From Bradyrhizobium sp. (GTDB taxonomy: Bacteria; Pseudomonadota; Alphaproteobacteria; Rhizobiales; Xanthobacteraceae): a stretch of 14,628 nucleotides of DNA. A program made the translations under genes and the position numbers. Under the pieces are notes generated by a model. That model was not told the origin of the DNA, made no database searches, and worked only from the letters and a program-made list of their open reading frames with translations. Location: positions 1 to 14,628 of the forward strand of contig JAQGKC010000156.1 in assembly GCA_028290305.1 (NCBI GenBank), written 5' to 3'. Shown here piece by piece: positions 6,749-14,628 of this stretch (its first letter is position 1; each line of letters begins with the position of its first letter).

Positions 6749-7888
6749 CTATTGCCTGGGTTTGGCGATCGCCGTCATGGCGTCAGCCGCAAATTGACGG
6801 GATGCGGCGAGCGCTGCGTCGCGCGCGACCGATTTGTCGATCCATGCCTGCGCGGCAGCGCGATCGGTGGCCGCAAGAATATTCAATTCGCGCCGTGCCT
6901 CGTTGGAATCGTTGCGCAGCGCCGCCGCCGTAATCCGTGCGACCACCGCGCTGCGATCGTTGCCGACGGCGTCGGTGCGCTCGATGCGTACCAGCCGCGC
7001 CGCGCCGGCCTGCAGGCGATCGACAATGCCCGCGCCGGTAGCGACATTCTCCTGCGCCGGCGGCGACAATTTTGGGACGAGTGTGAGCAGCTCGCGGCTA
7101 AGGCTGGCCGCGCTCGGCACGCCCGTGGCCGCAAAGCCATCGAGCGGCTTCAATGCATCCGGATCGGCGCTGAGCGATTTTGCCGCCGCCAATGCGGCTT
7201 CAAAGGGATCGCCCTGCCGAACCGAAACGTCGAGCAGGGACGCCACCACGACGCGGCGCAGCGGCAGATCATCCGCCGGTTTTGCGCTTTGCTGCGCGAT
7301 CTCGGAATCTTGCGCGCGCGTGGCGCGCTCGATCTGGCTGAGGCGTTCGTTGATCCCGGATGGATCCGGCGGCGCAGCCGCTTCGCGCGGCGTTGACTTG
7401 AAGTCATTGACCGCGGCCTCCAGGTTCTTCGACTGCGCACGCGCGGTGGCGAGTTCACTGTGCAGCGATGCCAGGGATTTCTCCAGCGCCTCGATGCGCG
7501 CGGCCGCGGCCGGATCGGGCGCGGAGGCCGACGGCCTGTTGGCTTTGGACTCGACGCTGGCCAGGCGAGCGGCGAGACCATCGATTGCCTCGGCATTGAG
7601 TTGAGGCGCGGCAGGCGCGGTTGAGGGAGCCAACGGCCATTCCGAGAACCAGGCCGCAGCAATCACCAGCGCGGCGGCACAGGCGCCGGTAATCGCTGCA
7701 ATGATCGCAGCGGCAATTGCCGCCGCCGAGGGCCATGGGAACGACCGCTTGGGCGGGGGCGCACCCGCGCCGGCATTCTGGGTTTCGCTGGATACTTCCG
7801 TGGCTTCGAGGTCGATGGTGGGTGGGGCACGCTTGGCGCGGCCCGAATCCGGCTCCGGTGGGGTGTCTTCGGGACTGTCATCGACCAT
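6749..7888 (-). CDS. mic60: Alphaproteobacterial Mic60/mitofilin-like membrane protein
   Basis: This 379-residue protein has an acidic, Pro-rich cytoplasmic N-terminus (1-50) and one membrane helix (about 53-81). A charged region with coiled-coil character (about 97-200) follows, then a C-terminal domain with the mitofilin signature. That domain shows VSVRQGDPFEAALAAAKSL (222-240), LKPLDGFAATGVPSAASL (246-263) and a late block around RLVRIER (298-304). Known alphaproteobacterial homologues (COG4223) deform membranes and are encoded among heme genes, as here; the mitochondrial version shapes cristae junctions. I place the start at the ATG at 7888, because AAGGAA lies 8 bases upstream. An in-frame TTG at 7936 has no such site and adds 16 residues. 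The gene sits between hemD and hemY. A link between heme synthesis and inner-membrane folds is an inference from that context. Confidence 0.88.
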   Translation of the reverse strand: MVDDSPEDTPPEPDSGRAKRAPPTIDLEATEVSSETQNAGAGAPPPKRSFPWPSAAAIAAAIIAAITGACAAALVIAAAWFSEWPLAPSTAPAAPQLNAEAIDGLAARLASVESKANRPSASAPDPAAAARIEALEKSLASLHSELATARAQSKNLEAAVNDFKSTPREAAAPPDPSGINERLSQIERATRAQDSEIAQQSAKPADDLPLRRVVVASLLDVSVRQGDPFEAALAAAKSLSADPDALKPLDGFAATGVPSAASLSRELLTLVPKLSPPAQENVATGAGIVDRLQAGAARLVRIERTDAVGNDRSAVVARITAAALRNDSNEARRELNILAATDRAAAQAWIDKSVARDAALAASRQFAADAMTAIAKPRQ

Positions 7889-7896
7889 CGCGACGG

Positions 7897-7902
7897 TTCC
7901 TT
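7897..7902 (-). promoter_or_regulatory. Ribosome binding site that sets the mic60 start
   Basis: AAGGAA on the minus strand lies 8 bases upstream of the ATG at 7888. It lies inside the longer frame that would begin with TTG at 7936 and so argues against that start. Confidence 0.65.
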
Positions 7903-7967
7903 GTTTGCCAGGGCCGGACCTTACTGGATACGGCAACTCTTAACGAGATCACGTCCTAATAGCGCGA

Positions 7968-8705
7968 TCAGGGGCGCAAAGCACGATCCAGCGTCTCGAA
8001 CAAGGCATTTTCATCCGGCGACCGCGCCACCACGACCTGCGTGGCCCCGGCGTCGCGGACAATGGAGGCCACGGCGTCAGAGATGCAGCATTGCGGAATC
8101 GACAGTGCGGATATTTCGACGCCGGCCGTCCGCGCGGCTTCCAGGAATGCGCGCGCGCTGCGGCGTGAATAGTGCAGCACTGCTTCGACCCGGTTGGCGG
8201 CGAAGCCGTCACATGTTTCGGGCGGCAGGCTGGACACCGGTATCATCCGGTAAGTCGTGTGGGTGACAACGGTAAAACCGCGTTCGCCGAGTTCGCCGGC
8301 AAGATCGCGCGCCAGATTGGCGCCGGCCAGATAAAGCAGCGGACTGGCTTTCTTCAATTCCTTTGCCTTCGCGCTGGCGAGCACGCAATCGCGCAATGCC
8401 GTGGCATCGCCCTTCGCCGCGATCACCTTGCTGAATCCGGCATCGCGGGCGGCGGCGGCGGTATGCTCTCCCACCGCGAACAACGGCAGCTTCAGCAAGC
8501 GGCTCTCCGTGAGATGAGGCTCGATGCTGCGCAGCGCGTTGGCGCTGGTGACGATCACGGCGCCATAGCGCGCGTCCATGTCGTCGTGGAATGCGATCGG
8601 TTCAAGCCGCAGCATCGGCGCCAGCAGAACCTCGAAACCCCGGGCGCGCAAGCCCGCGGCCGTGGCCTCATCGTCAGGATGCGGGCGTGTGACGAGAACA
8701 GCCAT
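7968..8705 (-). CDS. hemD: Uroporphyrinogen-III synthase
   Basis: This 245-residue protein is of normal length for the family. It shows the N-terminal strand and loop AVLVTRPHPDDEATAAGL and the first-domain block AVIVTSANALRSI (49-61). The linker region LPLFAVGEHTAAAARDAGF (73-91) and second-domain features LLYLAGANLARDL (123-135) and AVLHYSRRSARAFL (175-188) follow. The enzyme closes and inverts ring D of hydroxymethylbilane to give uroporphyrinogen III, the common precursor of heme, siroheme, cobalamin and bacteriochlorophyll. The ATG at 8705 has GAGGG 8 bases upstream. A 79-base gap separates it from mic60 on the same strand with no strong terminator, so hemD–mic60–hemY is probably one operon. 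hemC, the preceding pathway step and a frequent neighbour, is not in the window. Confidence 0.94.
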   Translation of the reverse strand: MAVLVTRPHPDDEATAAGLRARGFEVLLAPMLRLEPIAFHDDMDARYGAVIVTSANALRSIEPHLTESRLLKLPLFAVGEHTAAAARDAGFSKVIAAKGDATALRDCVLASAKAKELKKASPLLYLAGANLARDLAGELGERGFTVVTHTTYRMIPVSSLPPETCDGFAANRVEAVLHYSRRSARAFLEAARTAGVEISALSIPQCCISDAVASIVRDAGATQVVVARSPDENALFETLDRALRP

Positions 8706-8771
8706 GCGTCAAACCCTCGAACCCCGAACTGCTGCGGCAGCGGACGATTGCACTTCGAGACCTCGCAATGC

Positions 8772-8890
8772 TAGAGCCTCATTCTGATTGAATTGGAACA
8801 AGGCTCTAATTCTTATTTTGACGTGTTTTTCCTAGCGCAAACCGGTGTCCACCCCGGATCAGGTCCGGGACATGCTTCGCTCGAAAACGC
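8772..8890. repeat. Composite dispersed intergenic repeat
   Basis: TAGAGCCT (8772-8779) pairs with AGGCTCTA (8801-8808) across a 21-base loop. Immediately beyond, TTTTGACGTGTTTTTCC (from 8816) and TTCGCTCGAAAACGCT (8876-8891) resemble the two ends of a second element around an AACCGGTGTCCAC core. That core is interrupted by a third palindrome (8853-8869). The region is more AT-rich than its surroundings. These units resemble intergenic repeats seen many times in Bradyrhizobium-type genomes; the copy number here is unknown. Confidence 0.65.
8853..8869. repeat. Short palindrome nested in the composite repeat
   Basis: CCCGGA (8853-8858) and TCCGGG (8864-8869) form a perfect 6-base stem with loop TCAGG. 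It lies between TGTCCAC and CATGCTTCGCTCG, where the surrounding repeat appears to be continuous in related forms, so it may have been inserted there. Confidence 0.6.
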
Positions 8891-8940
8891 TCCAGGCGGA
8901 TACCGAAACGCCGCTTTGACAGATAGCGCAAGGGCTCAAA

Positions 8941-10044
8941 TTGGATAACGATACGCGAATGCTGGTACCGACTCTCGTTCTTGGCATCGAGACCACCTGC
9001 GATGAAACCGCCGCCGCCGTGGTCGAGCGCCAGAGCGACGGGTCGGGACGCATTTTGTCCAATATCGTCCGCTCGCAGACCGAGGAGCACATCCCGTTCG
9101 GCGGCGTGGTGCCGGAGATCGCCGCGCGGGCCCATGTCGATCTGCTCGACGGTATCGTCGCCAGTGCGATGAAAGAAGCGGACGTTGGCTTTGCGCAGCT
9201 TTCGGCCGTCGCCGCTGCCGCGGGCCCGGGCCTGATCGGCGGCGTTATCGTCGGTCTCACCACCGCCAAGGCGATCGCGATGGTGCATGACACGCCGTTG
9301 ATCGCGGTGAATCATCTCGAGGCCCACGCGCTGACGCCGCGGCTGACCTGCGCGCTGGCGTTTCCCTATTGCCTGTTTCTCGCTTCCGGCGGCCACACCC
9401 AGATCGTTGCCGTCGTCGGGGTTGGAAAATATGTGCGTCTCGGCACCACCGTCGATGACGCCATGGGCGAAGCCTTCGACAAGGTCGCGAAGATGCTGGG
9501 GCTGCCCTATCCGGGTGGGCCGGAAGTCGAGCGCGCCGCCAACGGCGGCGACGCAAAACGGTTTGCATTTCCGCGGCCGATGCTTGGGCGCGCCGATGCT
9601 AATTTCTCGCTGTCGGGATTGAAGACCGCCGTGCGCAACGAAGCCAGCCGGCTCGGTCAATTGGAGCCGCAGGACATCAGCGATCTCTGCGCGGGTTTTC
9701 AGGCCGCGGTGCTGGAATCGACGGCGGATCGACTAAACGTCGGCTTAAGACTCTTTCACGAACAGTTCGGCCCGCCCCGCGCGCTGGTCGCCGCCGGCGG
9801 CGTCGCCGCGAATCACGCGATCCGCGGCGCGTTGCAGGATGTCGCTGCGAAAGCGCAGACCACACTGATCATCCCGCCGCCCGCTTTATGCACCGATAAC
9901 GGCGCAATGATCGCCTGGGCCGGGGCCGAGCGGTTGGCGCTCGGCATGCTGGATACGATGGACGCCCCGCCCCGCGCGCGCTGGCTGCTCGACGAAAATG
10001 CCACCGTGCCGGCGGGGTTCGCCAACACCCGCGCAGGTTTTTAG
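8941..10044 (+). CDS. tsaD: tRNA threonylcarbamoyladenosine transferase TsaD
   Basis: This is a Kae1/TsaD ATPase-fold protein of 367 residues. Motifs are [15 protein letters not shown] near the N-terminus, HLEAH (125-129) with the two metal-binding histidines, and ASGGHTQ (148-154). AAGGVAAN (284-291) and [12 protein letters not shown] (317-328) follow, with metal ligand Asp319. TsaD transfers the threonylcarbamoyl group from threonylcarbamoyl-AMP to A37 of tRNAs that read ANN codons, acting with TsaB and TsaE, which are not in the window. The start is uncertain. TTG at 8941 has AAGGG (8930-8934) 6 bases upstream, whereas ATG at 8959 gives a more usual N-terminus ([11 protein letters not shown]) but a poor ribosome site. 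It leads an apparent operon with gpsA and the EVE gene. Confidence 0.95.
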   Translation: MDNDTRMLVPTLVLGIETTCDETAAAVVERQSDGSGRILSNIVRSQTEEHIPFGGVVPEIAARAHVDLLDGIVASAMKEADVGFAQLSAVAAAAGPGLIGGVIVGLTTAKAIAMVHDTPLIAVNHLEAHALTPRLTCALAFPYCLFLASGGHTQIVAVVGVGKYVRLGTTVDDAMGEAFDKVAKMLGLPYPGGPEVERAANGGDAKRFAFPRPMLGRADANFSLSGLKTAVRNEASRLGQLEPQDISDLCAGFQAAVLESTADRLNVGLRLFHEQFGPPRALVAAGGVAANHAIRGALQDVAAKAQTTLIIPPPALCTDNGAMIAWAGAERLALGMLDTMDAPPRARWLLDENATVPAGFANTRAGF

Positions 10045-10059
10045 CCGGAGCGCCATCCG

Positions 10060-11040
10060 ATGCCGTCTTTCAAATCAGTCGCAGCGATCGGCGCCGGCGC
10101 CTGGGGAACGGCGCTGGCCGGCGTTGCCGCGCGGGCCGGACGCGAGGTCATTCTCTACGCGCGCAGTCCGGAGAGCGCGGCACACATCGCCGCAACGCGC
10201 ACCAATCCGAAATTGTCCGGCACGCGGTTGGACGCGAGCGTCAACGTAACCGACGATATCGCCCTCGCCGCGCGCGCGGACATTATCCTGATCGCAACGC
10301 CCGCGCAGAATCTGCGCGCGGCCGTCACCGCGCTTGCGCCTCATCTTGTCGCGGCAACGCCGGTCATCGCCTGCGCCAAGGGCATCGAACGCGGGACGCA
10401 CAAGTTCATGACCGAGGTGATCGCCGAAACCGCGCCCGATGCGACACCGGCGATCCTGTCGGGACCGAGTTTTGCCGAGGACGTGGCGCGCGGACTTCCC
10501 ACCGCGGTGACACTGGCGGCGAAGGATGAGCAACTCGCAAGCGCGCTGGTGCAGGCGCTGGGATCTTCGACCTTCCGGCCCTATCACACCACAGACATAC
10601 GCGGAGTCGAGATCGGCGGCGCTGCGAAAAACGTGCTCGCGATCGCGGCCGGTATAGCCGTCGGCAGGAAGCTTGGCGCGTCGGCGCAGGCCGCGCTGAC
10701 CACGCGCGGCTTCAACGAACTGGTACGGCTCGGGCTGGCCTGCGGCGCGCGAACCGAAACCCTGGTGGGACTTTCGGGTCTGGGCGATCTGATCCTGACT
10801 TGCTCCAGCCTGCAATCGCGTAATTTTTCGCTCGGCATTGCATTGGGGCGTGGTGAGCCGCCGCGGCAGGAAAAACTCGCCGAAGGCGAATTCACCGCGC
10901 CCGTGCTGATCGAACTGGCAGCTTCGCAAAATGTCGATATGCCGGTATCAAATGCGGTTGCGGCGATACTGAGCGGCACAACAACGATCGACGCGGCGAT
11001 CGAAAGTCTGCTGACGCGCCCATTCAAGGCGGAGGGATGA
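10060..11040 (+). CDS. gpsA: Glycerol-3-phosphate dehydrogenase [NAD(P)+]
   Basis: This 326-residue protein has the usual family length. The N-terminal Rossmann motif is [10 protein letters not shown] (11-20). [10 protein letters not shown] (105-114) holds the conserved Lys107, and [12 protein letters not shown] (134-145) follows. GGAAKN (186-191) holds the catalytic Lys190. [14 protein letters not shown] (237-250) is the C-terminal signature. The enzyme reduces dihydroxyacetone phosphate to sn-glycerol-3-phosphate for phospholipid synthesis in the cytoplasm. The start follows the tsaD stop by 15 bases, with CGGAG in the gap. Its end carries the ribosome site of the next gene, so the three + strand genes appear translationally coupled. 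Confidence 0.96.
   Translation: MPSFKSVAAIGAGAWGTALAGVAARAGREVILYARSPESAAHIAATRTNPKLSGTRLDASVNVTDDIALAARADIILIATPAQNLRAAVTALAPHLVAATPVIACAKGIERGTHKFMTEVIAETAPDATPAILSGPSFAEDVARGLPTAVTLAAKDEQLASALVQALGSSTFRPYHTTDIRGVEIGGAAKNVLAIAAGIAVGRKLGASAQAALTTRGFNELVRLGLACGARTETLVGLSGLGDLILTCSSLQSRNFSLGIALGRGEPPRQEKLAEGEFTAPVLIELAASQNVDMPVSNAVAAILSGTTTIDAAIESLLTRPFKAEG
11031..11036 (+). promoter_or_regulatory. Ribosome binding site that sets the EVE gene start
   Basis: GGAGGG lies within the last codons of gpsA. It touches the ATG at 11037 but is 7 bases (from GGAGG) before the ATG at 11043, a normal spacing. This favours 11043 as the start of the EVE-domain gene. Confidence 0.65.
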
Positions 11041-11042
11041 CA

Positions 11043-11456
11043 ATGGCGTACTGGCTGGTGAAATCGGAACCTTCGAGCTGGTCGTGGGATCAGCAGGTCG
11101 CGAAAGGCGCCAAGGGCGAAGCCTGGACCGGCGTGCGCAATTTCACAGCGAGACAAAACCTCGTAAAGATGAAGAAAGGCGACCACGCCTTCTTCTATCA
11201 CTCCAACGAGGGCAAGGAGATCGTCGGCATCGCCGAGATCATCAAGGAAGCCTATCCCGACCCGAGCGACAAGACCGGCAAGTTCGTCTGCGTCGATATC
11301 AAGGCTGAAAAGCCATTGAAGACGCCGGTAACGATGGCGGCGATCAAGGCCGACAAACGCCTCGTCGACATGGCGCTGGTGAAATATTCGCGGCTATCGG
11401 TGCAGCCTGTGACATCGGAAGAATGGAAGATCGTCTGCAAGATGGGCAGCGTTTAG
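11043..11456 (+). CDS. EVE-domain protein (THYN1-like)
   Basis: This is a 137-residue single-domain protein. The family N-terminus AYWLVKSEP and the blocks GEAWTGVRNFTARQNL (25-40) and KKGDHAFFYHSNEGKEIVGI (44-63) are clear. KYSRLSVQPVTSEEW lies near the end. EVE domains are PUA-like folds; family members bind modified bases in nucleic acids, but a role for this stand-alone bacterial type is not settled. It follows gpsA with two bases between that stop and the chosen ATG; the alternative ATG at 11037 overlaps the gpsA stop as ATGA. In some relatives a YciI-like gene stands between gpsA and the EVE gene; it is absent here. An 85-base palindromic repeat begins right after the stop. Confidence 0.92.
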   Translation: MAYWLVKSEPSSWSWDQQVAKGAKGEAWTGVRNFTARQNLVKMKKGDHAFFYHSNEGKEIVGIAEIIKEAYPDPSDKTGKFVCVDIKAEKPLKTPVTMAAIKADKRLVDMALVKYSRLSVQPVTSEEWKIVCKMGSV

Positions 11457-11541
11457 TCGTCATTGCGAGCGAAGCGAAGCAATCCAGCTTGCACAAACGA
11501 GGTCTGGATTGCTTCGTCGCAAGTGCTCCTCGCAATGACGA
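11457..11541. repeat. 85-base long palindromic repeat between convergent genes
   Basis: TCGTCATTGCGAG (11457-11469) is the perfect reverse complement of 11529-11541. A second perfect 13-base pair, CGAAGCAATCCAG (11475-11487) with 11504-11516, lies inside, leaving a 16-base loop. The right arm between the stems is longer than the left (12 against 5 bases), so the hairpin is asymmetric. It begins directly after the EVE stop and ends 11 bases before the topoisomerase stop. It probably folds in both messages and may end or protect them. The sequence resembles a repeat very common in Bradyrhizobium-type genomes. Confidence 0.9.
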
Positions 11542-11552
11542 ATGAAGCTTGT

Positions 11553-12650
11553 TTACGCCGCAGCCGTCGCCACGACTTGTGCCAGCAGCTGCTCGCGTTT
11601 CGACTGCGAGCGATAGCCCTTCATGGTCGCCGCAAAGCGTTCGAGGATGCCGTCTTCGAAAGCCGTCACGATGGTATCGTGGACATAGCTCTTGCGGCAG
11701 ATCGCCGGCGTGTTCGATAGCTCATCCGCCGCCGCGCGCACGGCTTCCAATACCTGCTTGCGCCGGCCGCGGGCACTGGCGGCCGGTGAAATCCGCGACA
11801 GCGATTCCAGCACCACGGCGGATGCCATCAGGGTGCGAAAATCCTTCAGCGAAATCTTGATGCCGGCGATCTCGCGCAGGAATGCGTTGACCGATGTGGT
11901 AGACACGCCGCGGACGTTGCCAGAATTGTCGCGGTACTGGAACATCCGCTTGCCCGGCACGCCGCGCAGGATGCCGATCGCGCGCACCAGCTTGGCGGCG
12001 TCGCATTCCTTGCGCACGGCCTTGCCGCCCTTGGCCTTGAAGGTCAGCACCACGCAATCGTCTTCCAGCACGACATTGGACTTCAACAGCGTGGTGGCGC
12101 CGCGGGTGCCGTTGAGACGGGCGTAGGATTCATTGCCCGGGCGGATCGCGGTGCGGGCGATCAGTTCGATCACCGCCGAGAGCGCGAATTCGCGGGTCGG
12201 GGCGTCGCCCGACAGATGCATCGAGACGTTGCGGCGGATCTTCGGCAGCGCCGCGACCAGCCGCGCCAACCGGTGGGCTTTGCGCTGTTCGCGGACCTTT
12301 TCCCAATCCGAATGATAGCGGTACTGCAGCCGGCCCGCGGCGTCGCGGCCGACCGCCTGCAGATGCGAGGTCGGATCCGGTGAATAACGGACTTCCGCAT
12401 AGGCCGGGGGCACCGCCATCGAGTTCAGGCGCTTGATGGTTCCGATGTGGCGGACCGGCGTTCCATTGGCGCGAACGAATGAATAGCTCTTGCCGCGCTT
12501 GATGCGGCGGATGGTCAATTCGTTCTGATCGCCGAGCTTCAGGCCCAGTTCCTTGGCAAGGGATTCGACTGAGGTTCGGTGTCCCGGCGGTACTGAAATC
12601 ACGGGATCGGCGGAAACGGGCCGCGTAGCCTCGAAATTCTGCTGATCCAT
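11553..12650 (-). CDS. DNA topoisomerase IB (bacterial poxvirus type)
   Basis: This 365-residue protein fits the bacterial poxvirus-type topoisomerase IB family. An N-terminal DNA-binding part (about 35-120) contains RRIKRGKSYSFVRANG and YRYHSDWEKVREQRK. The catalytic domain follows with candidate residues Arg170 (RPGNES), Lys205 or Lys207 (TFKAKGGK), Arg272 (KDFRT) and the nucleophile Tyr322 (CRKSYVH). Asn313 stands where vaccinia has a catalytic His, a change also known from the Deinococcus enzyme. It nicks one strand through a 3'-phosphotyrosine link and relaxes supercoils without ATP. I use the ATG at 12650, which has TAAGG 5 bases upstream. The in-frame ATG at 12743 has a poor site and an Arg-rich leader. 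The gene stands alone, convergent with the EVE gene. Confidence 0.92.
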   Translation of the reverse strand: MDQQNFEATRPVSADPVISVPPGHRTSVESLAKELGLKLGDQNELTIRRIKRGKSYSFVRANGTPVRHIGTIKRLNSMAVPPAYAEVRYSPDPTSHLQAVGRDAAGRLQYRYHSDWEKVREQRKAHRLARLVAALPKIRRNVSMHLSGDAPTREFALSAVIELIARTAIRPGNESYARLNGTRGATTLLKSNVVLEDDCVVLTFKAKGGKAVRKECDAAKLVRAIGILRGVPGKRMFQYRDNSGNVRGVSTTSVNAFLREIAGIKISLKDFRTLMASAVVLESLSRISPAASARGRRKQVLEAVRAAADELSNTPAICRKSYVHDTIVTAFEDGILERFAATMKGYRSQSKREQLLAQVVATAAA

Positions 12651-12854
12651 CATGACCTTAGACGCCTTGCTCCGACTGCTGTTTCGGTAATGCCAATTAT
12701 TGGTCTTTGTTCCGGCGGGCCGCCTGACCCTCGGGGAGGCCATTTAGGGGGTTAGGCGCGGCATTGCGAGTCCCTTATGGCGGGAGCGCGGTTTCCAGAT
12801 ACCGTCGCAACGCTGCCATCGCTCGCTAACTTTGATTTTTCATTCGGAGAAAAC

Positions 12855-12868
12855 GCGATCGTGATCGC
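12855..12868. repeat. Inverted repeat 1 upstream of acs
   Basis: GCGATC (12855-12860) and GATCGC (12863-12868) flank GT. The dyad has operator-like form and sits just after an AT-rich stretch. Confidence 0.5.
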
Positions 12869-12877
12869 AAATTGGCC

Positions 12878-12900
12878 CTGCCGGCCGGGCTGGCCGGCAG
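12878..12900. repeat. Hairpin 2 upstream of acs
   Basis: CTGCCGGCC (12878-12886) pairs perfectly over 9 bases with GGCCGGCAG (12892-12900) around loop GGGCT. All but two of its nine pairs are G-C, so it would be very stable in RNA. No T tract follows, so a simple terminator is unlikely; a leader structure or a protein site is possible. Confidence 0.65.
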
Positions 12901-12913
12901 CGGGAACACCTAA

Positions 12914-12927
12914 CCGACCAAGGTCGG
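12914..12927. repeat. Inverted repeat 3 upstream of acs
   Basis: CCGACC (12914-12919) and GGTCGG (12922-12927) flank AA, a perfect 14-base dyad about 100 bases before the acs ATG. Confidence 0.5.
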
Positions 12928-13027
12928 AGAGGTTTCCGCCTTGTCGCGGTACGGCCCGGCGACGCATAATCACGGCAACAATGAAGACGGCTCGTCCGCG
13001 TTCACTGGCCGCATGGTGGAGGGTAAA

Positions 13028-14628
<1,601 letters not shown>

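Larger units (their letters stand above)
8706..8940. promoter_or_regulatory. hemD/tsaD divergent spacer filled largely by repeats
   Basis: The 235 bases must hold the promoters of both hemD (-) and tsaD (+). About half is the composite repeat described separately. TTGACA at 8916-8921 is a perfect -35 hexamer on the + strand, but no good -10 follows at 16-18 bases. GATAAC at 8944-8949 is the nearest match, with a spacer of 22. I see no convincing Irr or other iron-response box. Confidence 0.4.
12651..13027. other. 377-base divergent spacer between topoisomerase IB and acs
   Basis: No credible gene is visible; the frame open from 12777 on the + strand runs out of phase into acs. On the topoisomerase side it has the TAAGG site (12656-12660) and the short palindrome CCAATTATTGG (12693-12703). 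On the acs side three inverted repeats follow each other (12855-12868, 12878-12900, 12914-12927). GGAGGG (13018-13023) is the acs ribosome site. I found no clear promoter; the AT-rich stretch 12828-12843 is the best place for one reading towards acs. Confidence 0.55.

Noticed and set aside
5485..6933. 482-codon open frame on the + strand opposite hemY
   Set aside because: It is Arg/Gln/His-rich and lies antisense to a clear hemY with domains and a ribosome site. This is typical of a shadow frame in high-GC DNA.
7889..7936. Longer mic60 start at TTG 7936
   Set aside because: It has no ribosome site and adds 16 unconserved-looking residues. The ATG at 7888 has AAGGAA at 8 bases.
8706..8830. 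Open frame on the minus strand running into the hemD start, possibly a hemC tail
   Set aside because: About 40 codons without a start codon, translated mostly from repeat sequence, with no resemblance to HemC.
8806..9660. 284-codon minus-strand frame opposite tsaD
   Set aside because: It is a shadow of tsaD; the composition is not protein-like and it runs into the repeat.
10075..10929. 284-codon minus-strand frame opposite gpsA
   Set aside because: gpsA motifs on the + strand are complete; this is a shadow.
12651..12743. Longer topoisomerase start at ATG 12743
   Set aside because: It has no ribosome site and an Arg/Ser-rich unrelated leader. The ATG at 12650 has TAAGG at 5 bases.

Overview
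The window is a chromosomal segment of a GC-rich alphaproteobacterium, most likely of the Bradyrhizobium / Rhodopseudomonas / Afipia group (Nitrobacteraceae). I infer this from four things: the hemD–mic60–hemY and tsaD–gpsA–EVE neighbourhoods, the protein sequences, the codon use, and three kinds of dispersed palindromic repeat in the intergenic gaps that resemble those common in this group. No insertion sequence, phage gene, CRISPR array or plasmid function is visible. The two end genes run off the window: a Tat-exported hydrolase on the left and acetyl-CoA synthetase (acs) on the right.

Layout. 1-941 (-) is a secreted alpha/beta hydrolase. It is divergent from a 561-residue MFS exporter at 1094-2779 (+), which carries an extra C-terminal soluble domain. 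A 40-base hairpin repeat separates the exporter from two small secreted four-cysteine proteins, 2831-3040 and 3151-3429 (both -). A 367-base spacer without genes leads to a membrane-anchored NodB-type polysaccharide deacetylase (3797-4819, +), which faces a tRNA-Thr(CGU) gene (4843-4918, -).

The centre (5017-8705, -) is a probable operon, hemD – mic60 – hemY. It holds uroporphyrinogen-III synthase, an alphaproteobacterial Mic60/mitofilin-like membrane protein, and the TPR membrane protein HemY. The arrangement links tetrapyrrole synthesis to inner-membrane organisation. hemC, often found directly upstream of hemD in related genomes, is absent. The short divergent spacer is occupied instead by a composite repeat.

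On the other side of that spacer tsaD, gpsA and a small EVE-domain gene run on the + strand (8941-11456) with 15 bases or less between genes. An 85-base palindromic repeat separates them from a convergent bacterial type IB topoisomerase gene (11553-12650, -). A 377-base spacer with three closely spaced inverted repeats precedes acs (13028 to the right edge, +).

Most of the window is housekeeping. I see no wholly new multi-gene system. The parts most worth a second look are the mic60/heme operon with its missing hemC, the tandem four-cysteine secreted proteins, the stacked inverted repeats in front of acs, and the nested intergenic repeats.
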